A stretch of 64,000 nucleotides of DNA from assembly GCF_010093305.1 (NCBI RefSeq), contig NZ_PDWS01000007.1, forward strand, positions 62,001-126,000, read 5' to 3'. Below are positions 56,798 to 64,000 of this stretch, piece by piece. The notes under the pieces were generated by a model. It did no database searches. It saw only the letters and a program-made list of their open reading frames with translations, and had not been told where the DNA came from. The position numbers and the translations under genes were made by a program. Numbering within the stretch: the stretch's first letter is position 1; the number at the start of each line of letters is the position of its first letter. This DNA comes from Pseudoxanthomonas sacheonensis (GTDB lineage Bacteria; Pseudomonadota; Gammaproteobacteria; Xanthomonadales; Xanthomonadaceae).

Positions 56798-57171
56798 GTG
56801 AAATATTTACGGCTGCGCCGCGCCACGGCGTGCCTCAGCACGGGCGACTGGTAGAACTGTCGCTGCTTGATGATGGCGTTGTGCGCGGCGCCCGCCTCCT
56901 TCATGAGGCCGTCTATCTCCTTCTCCGCGTTCTCCCGGATGGCCATGACGGCGACGCGGGAGTCCTCGGCCTCCGCCTGGGAGCGGATGGCGTGCGAGAC
57001 GTTGGCGCCGCCCCATCGGCTCGCGGCTGCTGCCTTGGCGACGTCCATGTCCTTCTGCAGGCGGGCGATGGCCCTCACGGTGCGCACATGGATGGCGTCG
57101 AACGCGGAGGCGTGCTCGATCATCTGCGACGCGTTGAAGAGCGGGAGGCGGGGGTTCAGTGCGTTGTTCAT
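56788..57171 (-). CDS. Mobile-element protein, probably truncated
   Basis: The 127-residue helical protein (LPLFNASQMIEHASAFDAIH, ASRWGGANVSHAIRSQAEAE) has the look of a conjugative-element protein whose family I cannot name. After RQFYQSPV the ending (LRHAVARRSRKYFTCR) reads like vector-to-insert junction sequence, and base composition drops sharply at about 56808. I infer that the GHKL/IS256 insert cut off its C-terminal part. Confidence 0.6.
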   Translation of the reverse strand: MNNALNPRLPLFNASQMIEHASAFDAIHVRTVRAIARLQKDMDVAKAAAASRWGGANVSHAIRSQAEAEDSRVAVMAIRENAEKEIDGLMKEAGAAHNAIIKQRQFYQSPVLRHAVARRSRKYFTCR

Positions 57172-57322
57172 TGGTGGACTACCTTTGTAGATTGGGAGAG
57201 TTGGTGCATCGATCCCGATCGCCCACCCGTCACGGGTGATGCTGGTAGATCCCCGCCCTGGGGACTGACCGCACGCCGTTGGCGATCGGTTGATAGGCAT
57301 TGAGTCGCGTTGGCGTCGTCGC
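57172..57322. other. Upstream region of the truncated gene
   Basis: GC-rich spacer without a convincing frame, joining directly to repeat copy B. Confidence 0.4.
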
Positions 57323-57582
57323 GAACAAGGTGCCGGAGGACTGGTGGCCCAAGGCGGGCCAATAGCCACGCAGGGTGGGGAGCCCCCTGTTCCTAAAGCC
57401 CTTTTCCCTGTTGGGCTTCCCTGATAACTCAAAGCCAAGATGCCCTGAAAAGGTCCGTGATCCGGGCCCTTGTGCCAGAGAATTCAACTGTGGCAGGCCG
57501 GATACGCCGAAATTGCCTGCTAATTTCCTTGTTAACGGGAATTGGGCCAGAGAGAAGTTAGCCCTGGACTGGATACACCACC
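57323..57582. repeat. Repeat copy B (~260 bp)
   Basis: Near-identical to copy A (53898-54087) apart from an extra 72 bases at about 57481-57552, bordered by GCCAGAG at 57474-57480 and 57546-57552. The two copies enclose the IS256 transposase, the GHKL ATPase and the truncated gene. Downstream, 57583-57708 holds no gene and is the likely promoter region of the copper cluster. Confidence 0.88.
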
Positions 57583-57708
57583 ATATCGCCAGTGGATTGC
57601 ACCCCGGGTTCTGGCCGATGCGAGCGTCGAAGACATCCAACCTTGGACGTCCTTCAGAGTTCACGATCCTTTATCCCAAAGACCGACAAGTGGGGTTAAA
57701 GTACGGCC

Positions 57709-58140
57709 ATGTCGGTCTGGGCACTACTTCTGCGGGTACTACTGAGCGTCGCCCTGGTGCTGAATGGCGCCACGGGAGCGGCCGCGGCAGTGCGCATGCA
57801 GATGACCCACGGCGATGGCCAGGCCCTTGCGGCCTTGGCGGCGGAGTCGCCCGAGCTTTCATCGGACGACATGCCGCCTTGCCATCAGCACGCAACCGAA
57901 GCTGGCGGCGAGCGCCCCTTGGCCGCAGACGATTCCGCACCCGCTGGGTCCAAGCACTCCACTCCGGACTGCTGCAAATCCTCCAGCTGCAATTGCGTCT
58001 GCGCGCATGCGACGCAGGCGCCGCTTGCGTCCACGTTCATCCATGCCCCGCTTGTCGACCGCAGCCAGAACGTCCGCCCGCTGTTGTTGGGCCACCCAGC
58101 GCCTGCGCTTCCGCATCTGAACCGACCTCCCATCGGCTAA
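57709..58140 (+). CDS. copL: CopL family metal-binding regulatory protein
   Basis: The 143-residue protein has a signal-like N-terminus (LLLRVLLSVALVLNGATGAA) and a Cys/His-rich region (MPPCHQHATE, CCKSSSCNCVCAHATQA). CopL lies directly before copA in xanthomonads and is required for copper-induced expression of copAB. Here it is 117 bases ahead of copA. Confidence 0.88.
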   Translation: MSVWALLLRVLLSVALVLNGATGAAAAVRMQMTHGDGQALAALAAESPELSSDDMPPCHQHATEAGGERPLAADDSAPAGSKHSTPDCCKSSSCNCVCAHATQAPLASTFIHAPLVDRSQNVRPLLLGHPAPALPHLNRPPIG

Positions 58141-58257
58141 GCATTCTTTGGGCGCCAACGGCGCCTGTCCTGATTTGCGGCTTGCGACGGATATCCGTGG
58201 CCGGCTCTTGAATGTTCCGCATGCGCGGACCTTTTCGATTTTCGAATGGAGTTTTTT

Positions 58258-60081
58258 ATGTCGTCCGACCTTATTGGTCCTGGCGGGCTTCGCACGCTGT
58301 CCCGTCGCCGGTTCGTGCAAGGACTGGCCGCCGGCGGCGCGGCCGCGGCGCTGGGTCTGTGGCCGAAGAACAGCTGGGCGCTCAAAGGCGCTGGCAACAA
58401 CAATGCCCTTTCCGGCACCGAGTTCGATCTGACCATCGGGGAAACACCGATGAACTTCACCGGGCGCACCCGCCCGGCGATCACGGTCAACGGTTCGATT
58501 CCCGCGCCTTTGCTGCGTTGGCGCGAAGGCACCACCGTCAACCTGCGCGTGTCCAACGCCTTGCCGGCCGGTTCCATCCACGGCCACGAGACTTCGATCC
58601 ATTGGCACGGCATCCTGTTGCCGGCCAACATGGACGGCGTGCCGGGGCTCAGCTTCTCCGGCATCCACCGCGGCGAAACCTATCCGTACCGTTTCACCGT
58701 GCAGCAGGCAGGCACCTACTGGTACCACAGCCATTCTTCCTTCCAGGAACAGGCCGGCCTGTACGGTCCGCTGATCATCGACCCCATCGAACCCGAACCC
58801 TTCGCGTTCGACCGCGACTACGTGGTGATGCTGACCGACTGGACCGATCTGGATCCGGCCGCGCTGTTCTCGCGCTTGAAGAAGATGTCCAGCTACGACA
58901 ACTACAACAAGCGCACGGCAGGGGACTTCATAAGCGATGTCCAGCGGCTCGGCCTGGCGGCGACCGTGAACGATAGAAAGATGTGGGGCGAGATGCGGAT
59001 GACCCCGACCGATCTGTCGGACGTCGATGCGCACACCTATACCTATCTCATGAACGGCACCACGGCGCTCGGCAACTGGACCGGGTTGTTCCGTTCCGGC
59101 GAAAAAGTGCGGCTGCGCTTCATCAATGGTTCGGCGATGACCTATTTCGATGTGCGCATCCCTGGTTTGAAGATGACCGTGGTGGCCGCCGATGGCCAGT
59201 ACGTCCATCCGGTTACCGTGGACGAGTTCCGAATTGCGGTGGCCGAAACTTTCGATGTGATCGTCGAACCTTCCGGGCAGGACGCTTTCACGGTCTTCGC
59301 CCAGGACATGGGGCGTACCGGTTACGTCAGCGGCACGCTGGCCGTGCGCGATGGCTTGCGGGCGCCGATACCGGCGATCGATCCGCGACCGCTACTCACG
59401 ATGGCCGACATGGGGCATGGTGGCATGGGAGCTTCCAAAGGAATGGAAGGCGGGTGCGGCGCGAGCATGGGCCACGACATGTCTTCGATGGCGGCACCTT
59501 CAAGCGCCGAACACAACGGGCACGACATGGCCGGCATGGATAACGGCGGCGCAGCGATGCAGACCCATCCGCAGAGCGAAACCGGCAATCCGCTGGTCGA
59601 CATGCAGACCATGGCCCCGGTTCCCAAGCTGGACGATCCAGGCATCGGATTGCGCGACAACGGCCGCAAGGTGCTCAGTTACTCGATGCTCAAGAGCACG
59701 TTCGAAGATCCGGATGGAAGAGACCCGGGGCGCGACGTCGAGCTGCACCTGACCGGGCACATGGAGAAATTCGCCTGGGGCTTCAATGGACAGAAATTTT
59801 CGGAGGTCGAGCCGTTGCGTCTGAACTACGGCGAGCGTCTGCGCATCGTCCTGGTCAACGACACCATGATGACGCACCCCATCCACCTGCATGGCATGTG
59901 GAGCGACCTGGAGGACGAGCAAGGGAATTTCCTGGTCCGCAAGCACACCATCGACATGCCGCCTGGCAGCAAGCGCAGCTATCGGGTGCGCGCCGACGCG
60001 TTGGGCAGTTGGGCGTACCACTGCCATCTGCTCTACCACATGGAAGCGGGAATGATGCGGACAGTGCGGGTGGAGGAATGA
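58258..60081 (+). CDS. copA: Copper resistance multicopper oxidase CopA
   Basis: The 607-residue periplasmic oxidase has a Tat signal (SRRRFVQGLAAGG, residues 15-27). Copper ligands are HWHG at 115-118, WYHSH at 155-159, HPIHLHGMW near 538-546 and HCHLLYHMEAGM at the C-terminus. A Met/His-rich copper-binding insert lies at about 382-435 (MGHGGMGASKGMEGG). It oxidises and sequesters Cu(I). ATG at 58258 is chosen because TGGAG lies just upstream; ATG at 58246 overlaps that site. Confidence 0.95.
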   Translation: MSSDLIGPGGLRTLSRRRFVQGLAAGGAAAALGLWPKNSWALKGAGNNNALSGTEFDLTIGETPMNFTGRTRPAITVNGSIPAPLLRWREGTTVNLRVSNALPAGSIHGHETSIHWHGILLPANMDGVPGLSFSGIHRGETYPYRFTVQQAGTYWYHSHSSFQEQAGLYGPLIIDPIEPEPFAFDRDYVVMLTDWTDLDPAALFSRLKKMSSYDNYNKRTAGDFISDVQRLGLAATVNDRKMWGEMRMTPTDLSDVDAHTYTYLMNGTTALGNWTGLFRSGEKVRLRFINGSAMTYFDVRIPGLKMTVVAADGQYVHPVTVDEFRIAVAETFDVIVEPSGQDAFTVFAQDMGRTGYVSGTLAVRDGLRAPIPAIDPRPLLTMADMGHGGMGASKGMEGGCGASMGHDMSSMAAPSSAEHNGHDMAGMDNGGAAMQTHPQSETGNPLVDMQTMAPVPKLDDPGIGLRDNGRKVLSYSMLKSTFEDPDGRDPGRDVELHLTGHMEKFAWGFNGQKFSEVEPLRLNYGERLRIVLVNDTMMTHPIHLHGMWSDLEDEQGNFLVRKHTIDMPPGSKRSYRVRADALGSWAYHCHLLYHMEAGMMRTVRVEE

Positions 60082-61244
60082 TCGCCATGAATACGATGAA
60101 TCGTTTGATGCGGGTTATTCCACTGTGTCTGCTTATCGGATCGTCGCTGGCGCCGGATCGGCTGCTTGCGCAAGAGATGGATCATTCCAGCATGCAAATG
60201 CCGGCACGTCCGGAGCCTTCGATATCCTCCACTCCAAAGGTCGAAGCGCCGGAAGAGAAGCCAGCTTCCCCGCCCGTCTCGGCCAATCCCCATGCGGGCC
60301 ACGGCGATGCGACGCTGCCTGCAGCGCGGGTAGAGCAAGCTCCTGCGGAGCAGGTGGACCATGTCGCCATGGGTCACGCCATGCCGACGTCGACGGCGCC
60401 TGCAGAGCCTATGGATCATTCGAAGATGGGACACGACATGGGAGCCATGTCCGACGAGTCCATGCCGATGGATCATGCAGAAATGAATCATGCGGCAATG
60501 AATCATGACGTCGAGTCTGCCGCTCCGTTGCAGCCGCGCACGCCGATACCTGCGCTTACCGATGCCGATCGGGCCGCCGCGGCACCGCCATCGGGCGGCC
60601 ATCCCGCGCACGACAACAGCATTCAGCAGTATGTGTTGCTGGATCGCCTGGAAGGCTGGGACGCCGATACTGGTGCAGGCACCGCCTGGGCGGTGCAGGG
60701 ATGGCTGGGAACCGATCTCAACCGCCTCTGGCTGCGCAGCGAAGGCGAGCGTGTCGACAATCGTACCGAGAGCGCCGACTTGGAAGTTCTGTACGGCCGC
60801 AGCATCGCCCGTTGGTGGGATGTAGTGGCGGGCGTGCGTCACGACTTCAATCCAGGCGGGTCGCAGGATTTTGCAGCGATCGGCGTGATGGGGCTCGCTC
60901 CTTATATGTTCGAAGTGCAAGCCACCGGCTACATCGGACAATCGGGACAGACCGCGGCGCGGGTGGAAGTCGAGTACGAAATGCTGTTGACCAACCGGTT
61001 GATTCTGCAGCCTATGGTCGAGGTCGACTTCTACGGACGCAACGACGAACGACGCGGCATCGGCTCAGGATTGAGTACCGCGGAAGCCGGTCTGCGCCTG
61101 CGTTACGAGATAACCCGTCGGTTCGCGCCGTATGTCGGCATTGTCCACGAACGGGCTTTCGGCCGCACTGCCGATTTCCGTCGGGAAGAGGGCGAAGACG
61201 CCAGCGATACCCGCGTGGTCGCGGGCTTTCGCATCTGGTTCTGA
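60078..61244 (+). CDS. copB: Outer-membrane copper-binding protein CopB
   Basis: The 388-residue protein has a signal peptide, a His/Met-rich domain (MDHSKMGHDMGAMSDESM, MDHAEMNHAAMNHD) and a C-terminal beta-barrel (YVLLDRLEGWDADTGAGTAW to RVVAGFRIWF). It partners CopA in copper sequestration. The start ATG overlaps the copA stop (ATGA). Confidence 0.94.
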   Translation: MIAMNTMNRLMRVIPLCLLIGSSLAPDRLLAQEMDHSSMQMPARPEPSISSTPKVEAPEEKPASPPVSANPHAGHGDATLPAARVEQAPAEQVDHVAMGHAMPTSTAPAEPMDHSKMGHDMGAMSDESMPMDHAEMNHAAMNHDVESAAPLQPRTPIPALTDADRAAAAPPSGGHPAHDNSIQQYVLLDRLEGWDADTGAGTAWAVQGWLGTDLNRLWLRSEGERVDNRTESADLEVLYGRSIARWWDVVAGVRHDFNPGGSQDFAAIGVMGLAPYMFEVQATGYIGQSGQTAARVEVEYEMLLTNRLILQPMVEVDFYGRNDERRGIGSGLSTAEAGLRLRYEITRRFAPYVGIVHERAFGRTADFRREEGEDASDTRVVAGFRIWF

Positions 61245-61259
61245 TAAGGGAGCAAGACC

Positions 61260-62036
61260 ATGCCTATCGTCACACGCCGTTCGGCGATCACCGTCATCGT
61301 GCTGGCTCTTTCAGCGGTCCTGTTTTCCGGCCTCATGGTGTGGTCCGGTCTCTACAACGTGGCTGCCGACGATCCCCACATGAAGTCCACCTATCGCCTG
61401 CTGGAAACCATGCGGCAACGCTCCATTGCGGTACGCGCGGACAAATTGCAGGTGCCTGCGGATCTGAAAACCCCGGCGCGCATCGCGCAAGGGGCAGGCA
61501 ACTACAACGCCATGTGCACGGGCTGTCATTTGGCGCCGGGCATGACGGACACCGAGCTCAGCAAAGGCCTGTATCCCGCGCCGCCGAACCTGACCAAGAC
61601 GGAAGTGGATGCCGCAGAAGCATTCTGGGTGGTCAAGCACGGCATCAAGGCATCGGGTATGCCCGCCTGGGGAAAGAGCATGGACGATGCCTATATCTGG
61701 AATATGGCCGCTTTCCTCCAGGAACTCCCCAAGCTGACGCCGGCGCAGTACCAGGAGATGGTGGAAAGCAGCGGCGGGCATGCGCATGGTGGCGGAGAAA
61801 CCGAATCGCATCAGCGCCCTGCAAATGTCGCGGACGACCACGATGAAGAGGCTTCGGATGGTCACGACATGCAAGACAGGACGACGAACGCTCCGCCGCC
61901 GCACGCACATGCGGCCGGCGCGCCACCGCATGAACGTGCTCCAAAGACAGCGAAGCCTCCTGTCGATGGGCACGTAGACATGGCCATGCCGGCGCCTGCG
62001 CCCGAGACGCATAAAGACGATGGCCACCAGCACTGA
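61260..62036 (+). CDS. Cytochrome c with His-rich tail
   Basis: The 258-residue protein has an N-terminal membrane anchor (residues 10-32), a class I cytochrome c domain with haem motif CTGCH near 86-90 and axial Met (SGMPAW) and a ~90-residue His/Met-rich C-terminal tail (GGHAHGGGETESHQ, HAHAAGAPPHE, GHVDMAMPAP). It may pass electrons to or from CopA or buffer copper in the periplasm. It is the third gene of the cop operon, 15 bases after copB. Confidence 0.88.
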   Translation: MPIVTRRSAITVIVLALSAVLFSGLMVWSGLYNVAADDPHMKSTYRLLETMRQRSIAVRADKLQVPADLKTPARIAQGAGNYNAMCTGCHLAPGMTDTELSKGLYPAPPNLTKTEVDAAEAFWVVKHGIKASGMPAWGKSMDDAYIWNMAAFLQELPKLTPAQYQEMVESSGGHAHGGGETESHQRPANVADDHDEEASDGHDMQDRTTNAPPPHAHAAGAPPHERAPKTAKPPVDGHVDMAMPAPAPETHKDDGHQH

Positions 62037-62055
62037 TCCTCCAGAGATGCATTGA

Positions 62056-62574
62056 ATGAAACTTTTTCCCCTGCGCACTATTGCTGTACCGCTCCTGATC
62101 CTGACGAGCACTTTGACCGCCTGCGTACGCAGCCCCGGGGACGCGGTCGTTCCGATCGCGGTCGCGGCGGAAGCCGCTGCACCCGTTCCGTCGCACGGGT
62201 TGCCGCTGGCGGTGGTTCACAAGAGCCCCAGCTGCGGATGCTGCGGCCTTTGGGTGGACCATCTGAAGAGCGCGGGTTTTCCGGTGGAAGTCCAAGACAG
62301 CGAGGACGTCGTACCCGTGAAGCACCGCCTGGGCGTGCCGTCCGGAAAAGGTTCCTGCCATACCGCCGAGATCGCCGGGTATTTCATCGAAGGGCATGTC
62401 CCGGCCGGGGACATCAAGCGCCTGTTGGCTGAAAAACCCGATGCGAAAGGACTGGCATTGCCTGGAATGCCCGCAGGCTCTCCTGGTATGGAAAGCCCGG
62501 ATGGAACCTCCCAGCCCTTTACGGTCGAATTGGTGCAGGCCGATGGAACTACGGTTCCTTACAGCTCGCACTGA
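62056..62574 (+). CDS. DUF411 metal-binding lipoprotein
   Basis: The 172-residue protein has a lipobox-like LTSTLTAC and the DUF411 core: HKSPSCGCCGLWVDHLKSAG, VPSGKGSCHTAEIAGYFIEG and HVPAGDIKRLLAEKP. The CGCC and SCHT motifs bind copper. Family members occur in copper and mercury clusters. Confidence 0.88.
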   Translation: MKLFPLRTIAVPLLILTSTLTACVRSPGDAVVPIAVAAEAAAPVPSHGLPLAVVHKSPSCGCCGLWVDHLKSAGFPVEVQDSEDVVPVKHRLGVPSGKGSCHTAEIAGYFIEGHVPAGDIKRLLAEKPDAKGLALPGMPAGSPGMESPDGTSQPFTVELVQADGTTVPYSSH

Positions 62575-62585
62575 CGGATCAGGTC

Positions 62586-62617
62586 TTGACTCTGGACCAT
62601 GGTCCAAGCTGCAGACT
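62586..62617 (+). promoter_or_regulatory. MerR-type promoter with central dyad
   Basis: TTGACT at 62586-62591 and CAGACT at 62612-62617 are 20 bases apart, an over-long spacer typical of MerR-family operators. The spacer holds GGACCATGGTCC, a perfect dyad (62594-62605). It lies directly before the merR gene and probably drives merR and the P-type ATPase. Confidence 0.7.
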
Positions 62618-62652
62618 GTCCGTGACGCGCTTCGCGCCAGCAGGTATGAGCT

Positions 62653-63051
62653 ATGAAAATCGGTGAATTGGCCCAGAAGGCCCAAGTCAATATCGACACG
62701 GTGCGCTACTACGAACGGCAGGGTCTGTTGCCCGCACCGCAGCGCCTGCGCTCGGGTTATCGCCAGTACGCGCCGGGCGACGTGTCCCGCTTGCGCTTCG
62801 TGCGCCGGGCGAAGGCGCTTGGCTTCACCTTGCTGGAAATCCGCGACCTGCTGGAACTGTCGAACCATCGCGACGAAGACATGGCCGGCATGAAGACCGC
62901 CGCCATGCAGAAGCTCGATGACGTCGAAGCCAAGCTTGCCGAGCTCACCCGCATTCGCGACGGTCTCAGGACCTTGGTCGCTTCCTGCCCGGGTCATGGA
63001 ATATTGGAGCAGTGCCCCATTCTCAATGCGCTGTCGGAGGATCCGGCATGA
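62653..63051 (+). CDS. MerR family heavy-metal regulator
   Basis: The 132-residue regulator has the MerR helix-turn-helix (MKIGELAQKAQVNIDTVRYY, ERQGLLPAPQR) and a dimer helix. The C-terminal metal site has Cys in SCPGHG and EQCPIL, like CueR/CadR/PbrR. It overlaps the P-type ATPase start by four bases (ATGA), so regulator and pump are translated together. The metal specificity (Cu, Cd or Pb) cannot be read reliably. Confidence 0.92.
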   Translation: MKIGELAQKAQVNIDTVRYYERQGLLPAPQRLRSGYRQYAPGDVSRLRFVRRAKALGFTLLEIRDLLELSNHRDEDMAGMKTAAMQKLDDVEAKLAELTRIRDGLRTLVASCPGHGILEQCPILNALSEDPA

Positions 63052-64000
63052 ACACGCATAGCCATAGCGGCCACGACAAACCCACGCCAGGTGCCGGTGG
63101 CGGTTCCTGCTGCTCGTCTGCAACCAGCCACGCGCCAGCCGGCGCTGCGATCGATCCGGTCTGCGGGATGAGTGTCGATCCGGCTGCCACGGCGCACCAT
63201 ACTGTCCATGAAGGCACGGAGTATCACTTCTGCTCGGCGCATTGCCGCGAGCGCTTCGTTACCGACCCGAAGAAGTATCTTTCTCCGGCGTCGACGGCCG
63301 CTGAAATGATCGCGCCTGCCGGCACGATCTACACCTGTCCGATGCATCCCCAGATCCGCCAGCAAGGCCCCGGCACCTGTCCGATCTGCGGCATGGCGCT
63401 GGAACCGGAAATGCCGAGCCTGGAGGACGAAGATAACCCTGAGCTGCGTGATTTCACCCGGCGCTTCTGGTGGACGCTGCCGTTGACGGCGATCGTGCTC
63501 GCGCTGGCCATGCTGGGCCACCGCATCTCCTTCCTATCGACGGAGGCCCGTACGTGGGTCGAACTGGTATTGAGCGCTCCCGTCGTTCTGTGGGCGGGCT
63601 GGCCGTTCTTCGAACGCTGCATCCAGTCCATTCGCAACCGCAGCCCGAACATGTGGACGTTGATCGGCGTCGGCGTGGCCGCCGCTTTCGGCTACAGCGT
63701 GGTCGCCACGCTCGCACCCGGGCTGTTTCCCGATTCGTTCCGCGAACATGGCCGGGTGGGCGTTTATTACGAGGCGGCGGCGGTGATCGTCTCGCTGACC
63801 CTGTTGGGCCAGTTGTTGGAACTCAAGGCGCGTTCGAAGACCTCGGCGGCCATCAAAGCGCTGTTGGGGCTGGCGCCGAAGACGGCAAGGCGTATCAAAG
63901 ACGACGGCGTGGAAGAAGACATTCCGCTGGATCACGTTCATACCGGCGATCGCCTGCGTGTGCGTCCCGGCGAAAAAATACCGGTGGACGGCACCGTACT
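63048..64000 (+). CDS. Heavy-metal P-type ATPase, 5' part (runs off window)
   Basis: The first ~317 codons encode a His/Cys-rich N-terminus (HSHSGHD, SCCSS), a YHS domain (DPVCGMSVD near 39-47, FCSAHCRERF) and a zinc-binding heavy-metal domain (YTCPMHPQ, CPICGMALEP). Four to five membrane helices follow, and then the start of the actuator (KTARRIKDDG, RPGEKIPVDG). It exports Cu+ or a similar metal. The CPC, DKTGT and ATP-binding parts lie beyond 64000. Confidence 0.93.
   Translation, partial: MNTHSHSGHDKPTPGAGGGSCCSSATSHAPAGAAIDPVCGMSVDPAATAHHTVHEGTEYHFCSAHCRERFVTDPKKYLSPASTAAEMIAPAGTIYTCPMHPQIRQQGPGTCPICGMALEPEMPSLEDEDNPELRDFTRRFWWTLPLTAIVLALAMLGHRISFLSTEARTWVELVLSAPVVLWAGWPFFERCIQSIRNRSPNMWTLIGVGVAAAFGYSVVATLAPGLFPDSFREHGRVGVYYEAAAVIVSLTLLGQLLELKARSKTSAAIKALLGLAPKTARRIKDDGVEEDIPLDHVHTGDRLRVRPGEKIPVDGTV

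Noticed and set aside
57859..59208. 449-codon minus-strand frame opposite copL/copA
   Set aside because: No signal or domain is seen and the plus strand clearly encodes CopL and CopA.
61645..63123. 492-codon minus-strand frame opposite the cytochrome, DUF411 and MerR genes
   Set aside because: It spans three well supported plus-strand genes and has no family features.

Overview
The window is a chromosomal segment of a GC-rich gammaproteobacterium, most likely of the Xanthomonadaceae/Lysobacter group. The evidence is the gene order yebC-ruvC-ruvA-kup-kup-ruvB-ybgC-tolQRAB-pal-cpoB-queE-queC, GTAG-type intergenic palindromes, a CopL-CopA-CopB copper cluster and integron-like attC sites. No species can be named from sequence reading alone.

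Layout. (1) 1-14719 is conserved core: a YebC regulator, the RuvABC Holliday-junction machinery with two tandem Kup potassium transporters between ruvA and ruvB, the complete Tol-Pal envelope operon, two queuosine precursor enzymes and a tRNA-Lys(UUU). Three families of long inverted repeats sit in its gaps. (2) 14720-30560 is an accessory island starting right after tRNA-Lys. It holds a three-gene operon (unknown protein, XRE-ImmA/IrrE protease, zinc-hook AAA ATPase), a DUF2924/large serine recombinase pair, small secreted proteins, an XRE regulator with a three-copy operator, a membrane protein, a DUF6119/TIGR04141 protein and a phage-like block of methyltransferase, DUF5681 and terminase without capsid genes. 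(3) 30560-41100 is a mosaic of cassette-like genes. A serine hydrolase and a lipoprotein amidohydrolase are bordered by attC-like sites, a tyrosine recombinase is broken by a stop at codon 8, and an acetyltransferase is broken by an amber stop. It also has secreted proteins and an AraC/DUF2306 divergent pair. (4) 41215-51002 carries a five-gene operon of exported proteins, a Tat serine hydrolase, a LytS/LytTR two-component system, and an operon of DUF305, beta-propeller, ECF sigma and anti-sigma factor. (5) 51143-57582 is an insertion hot spot: an IS3-like transposase, a second DUF2306 protein, two copies of a ~190-260 bp repeat, and between them an AT-richer insert with an IS256-family transposase and a GHKL ATPase/DUF4325 protein that appears to interrupt an older gene. 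(6) 57709-64000 is a copper/heavy-metal resistance cluster: copL, copA, copB, a His-rich cytochrome c, a DUF411 protein, a MerR regulator and the start of a P-type ATPase that runs off the window.

The core genes serve recombination, K+ uptake, envelope integrity and tRNA modification. The accessory part combines mobile-element machinery with probable defence and metal-resistance functions. The best candidate for an undescribed system is the tRNA-Lys-adjacent operon at 15112-19611. Next are the operon of exported proteins at 41215-44113, which has a paralogue at 33470-34687, and the GHKL/DUF4325-transposase pair at 54202-56797.
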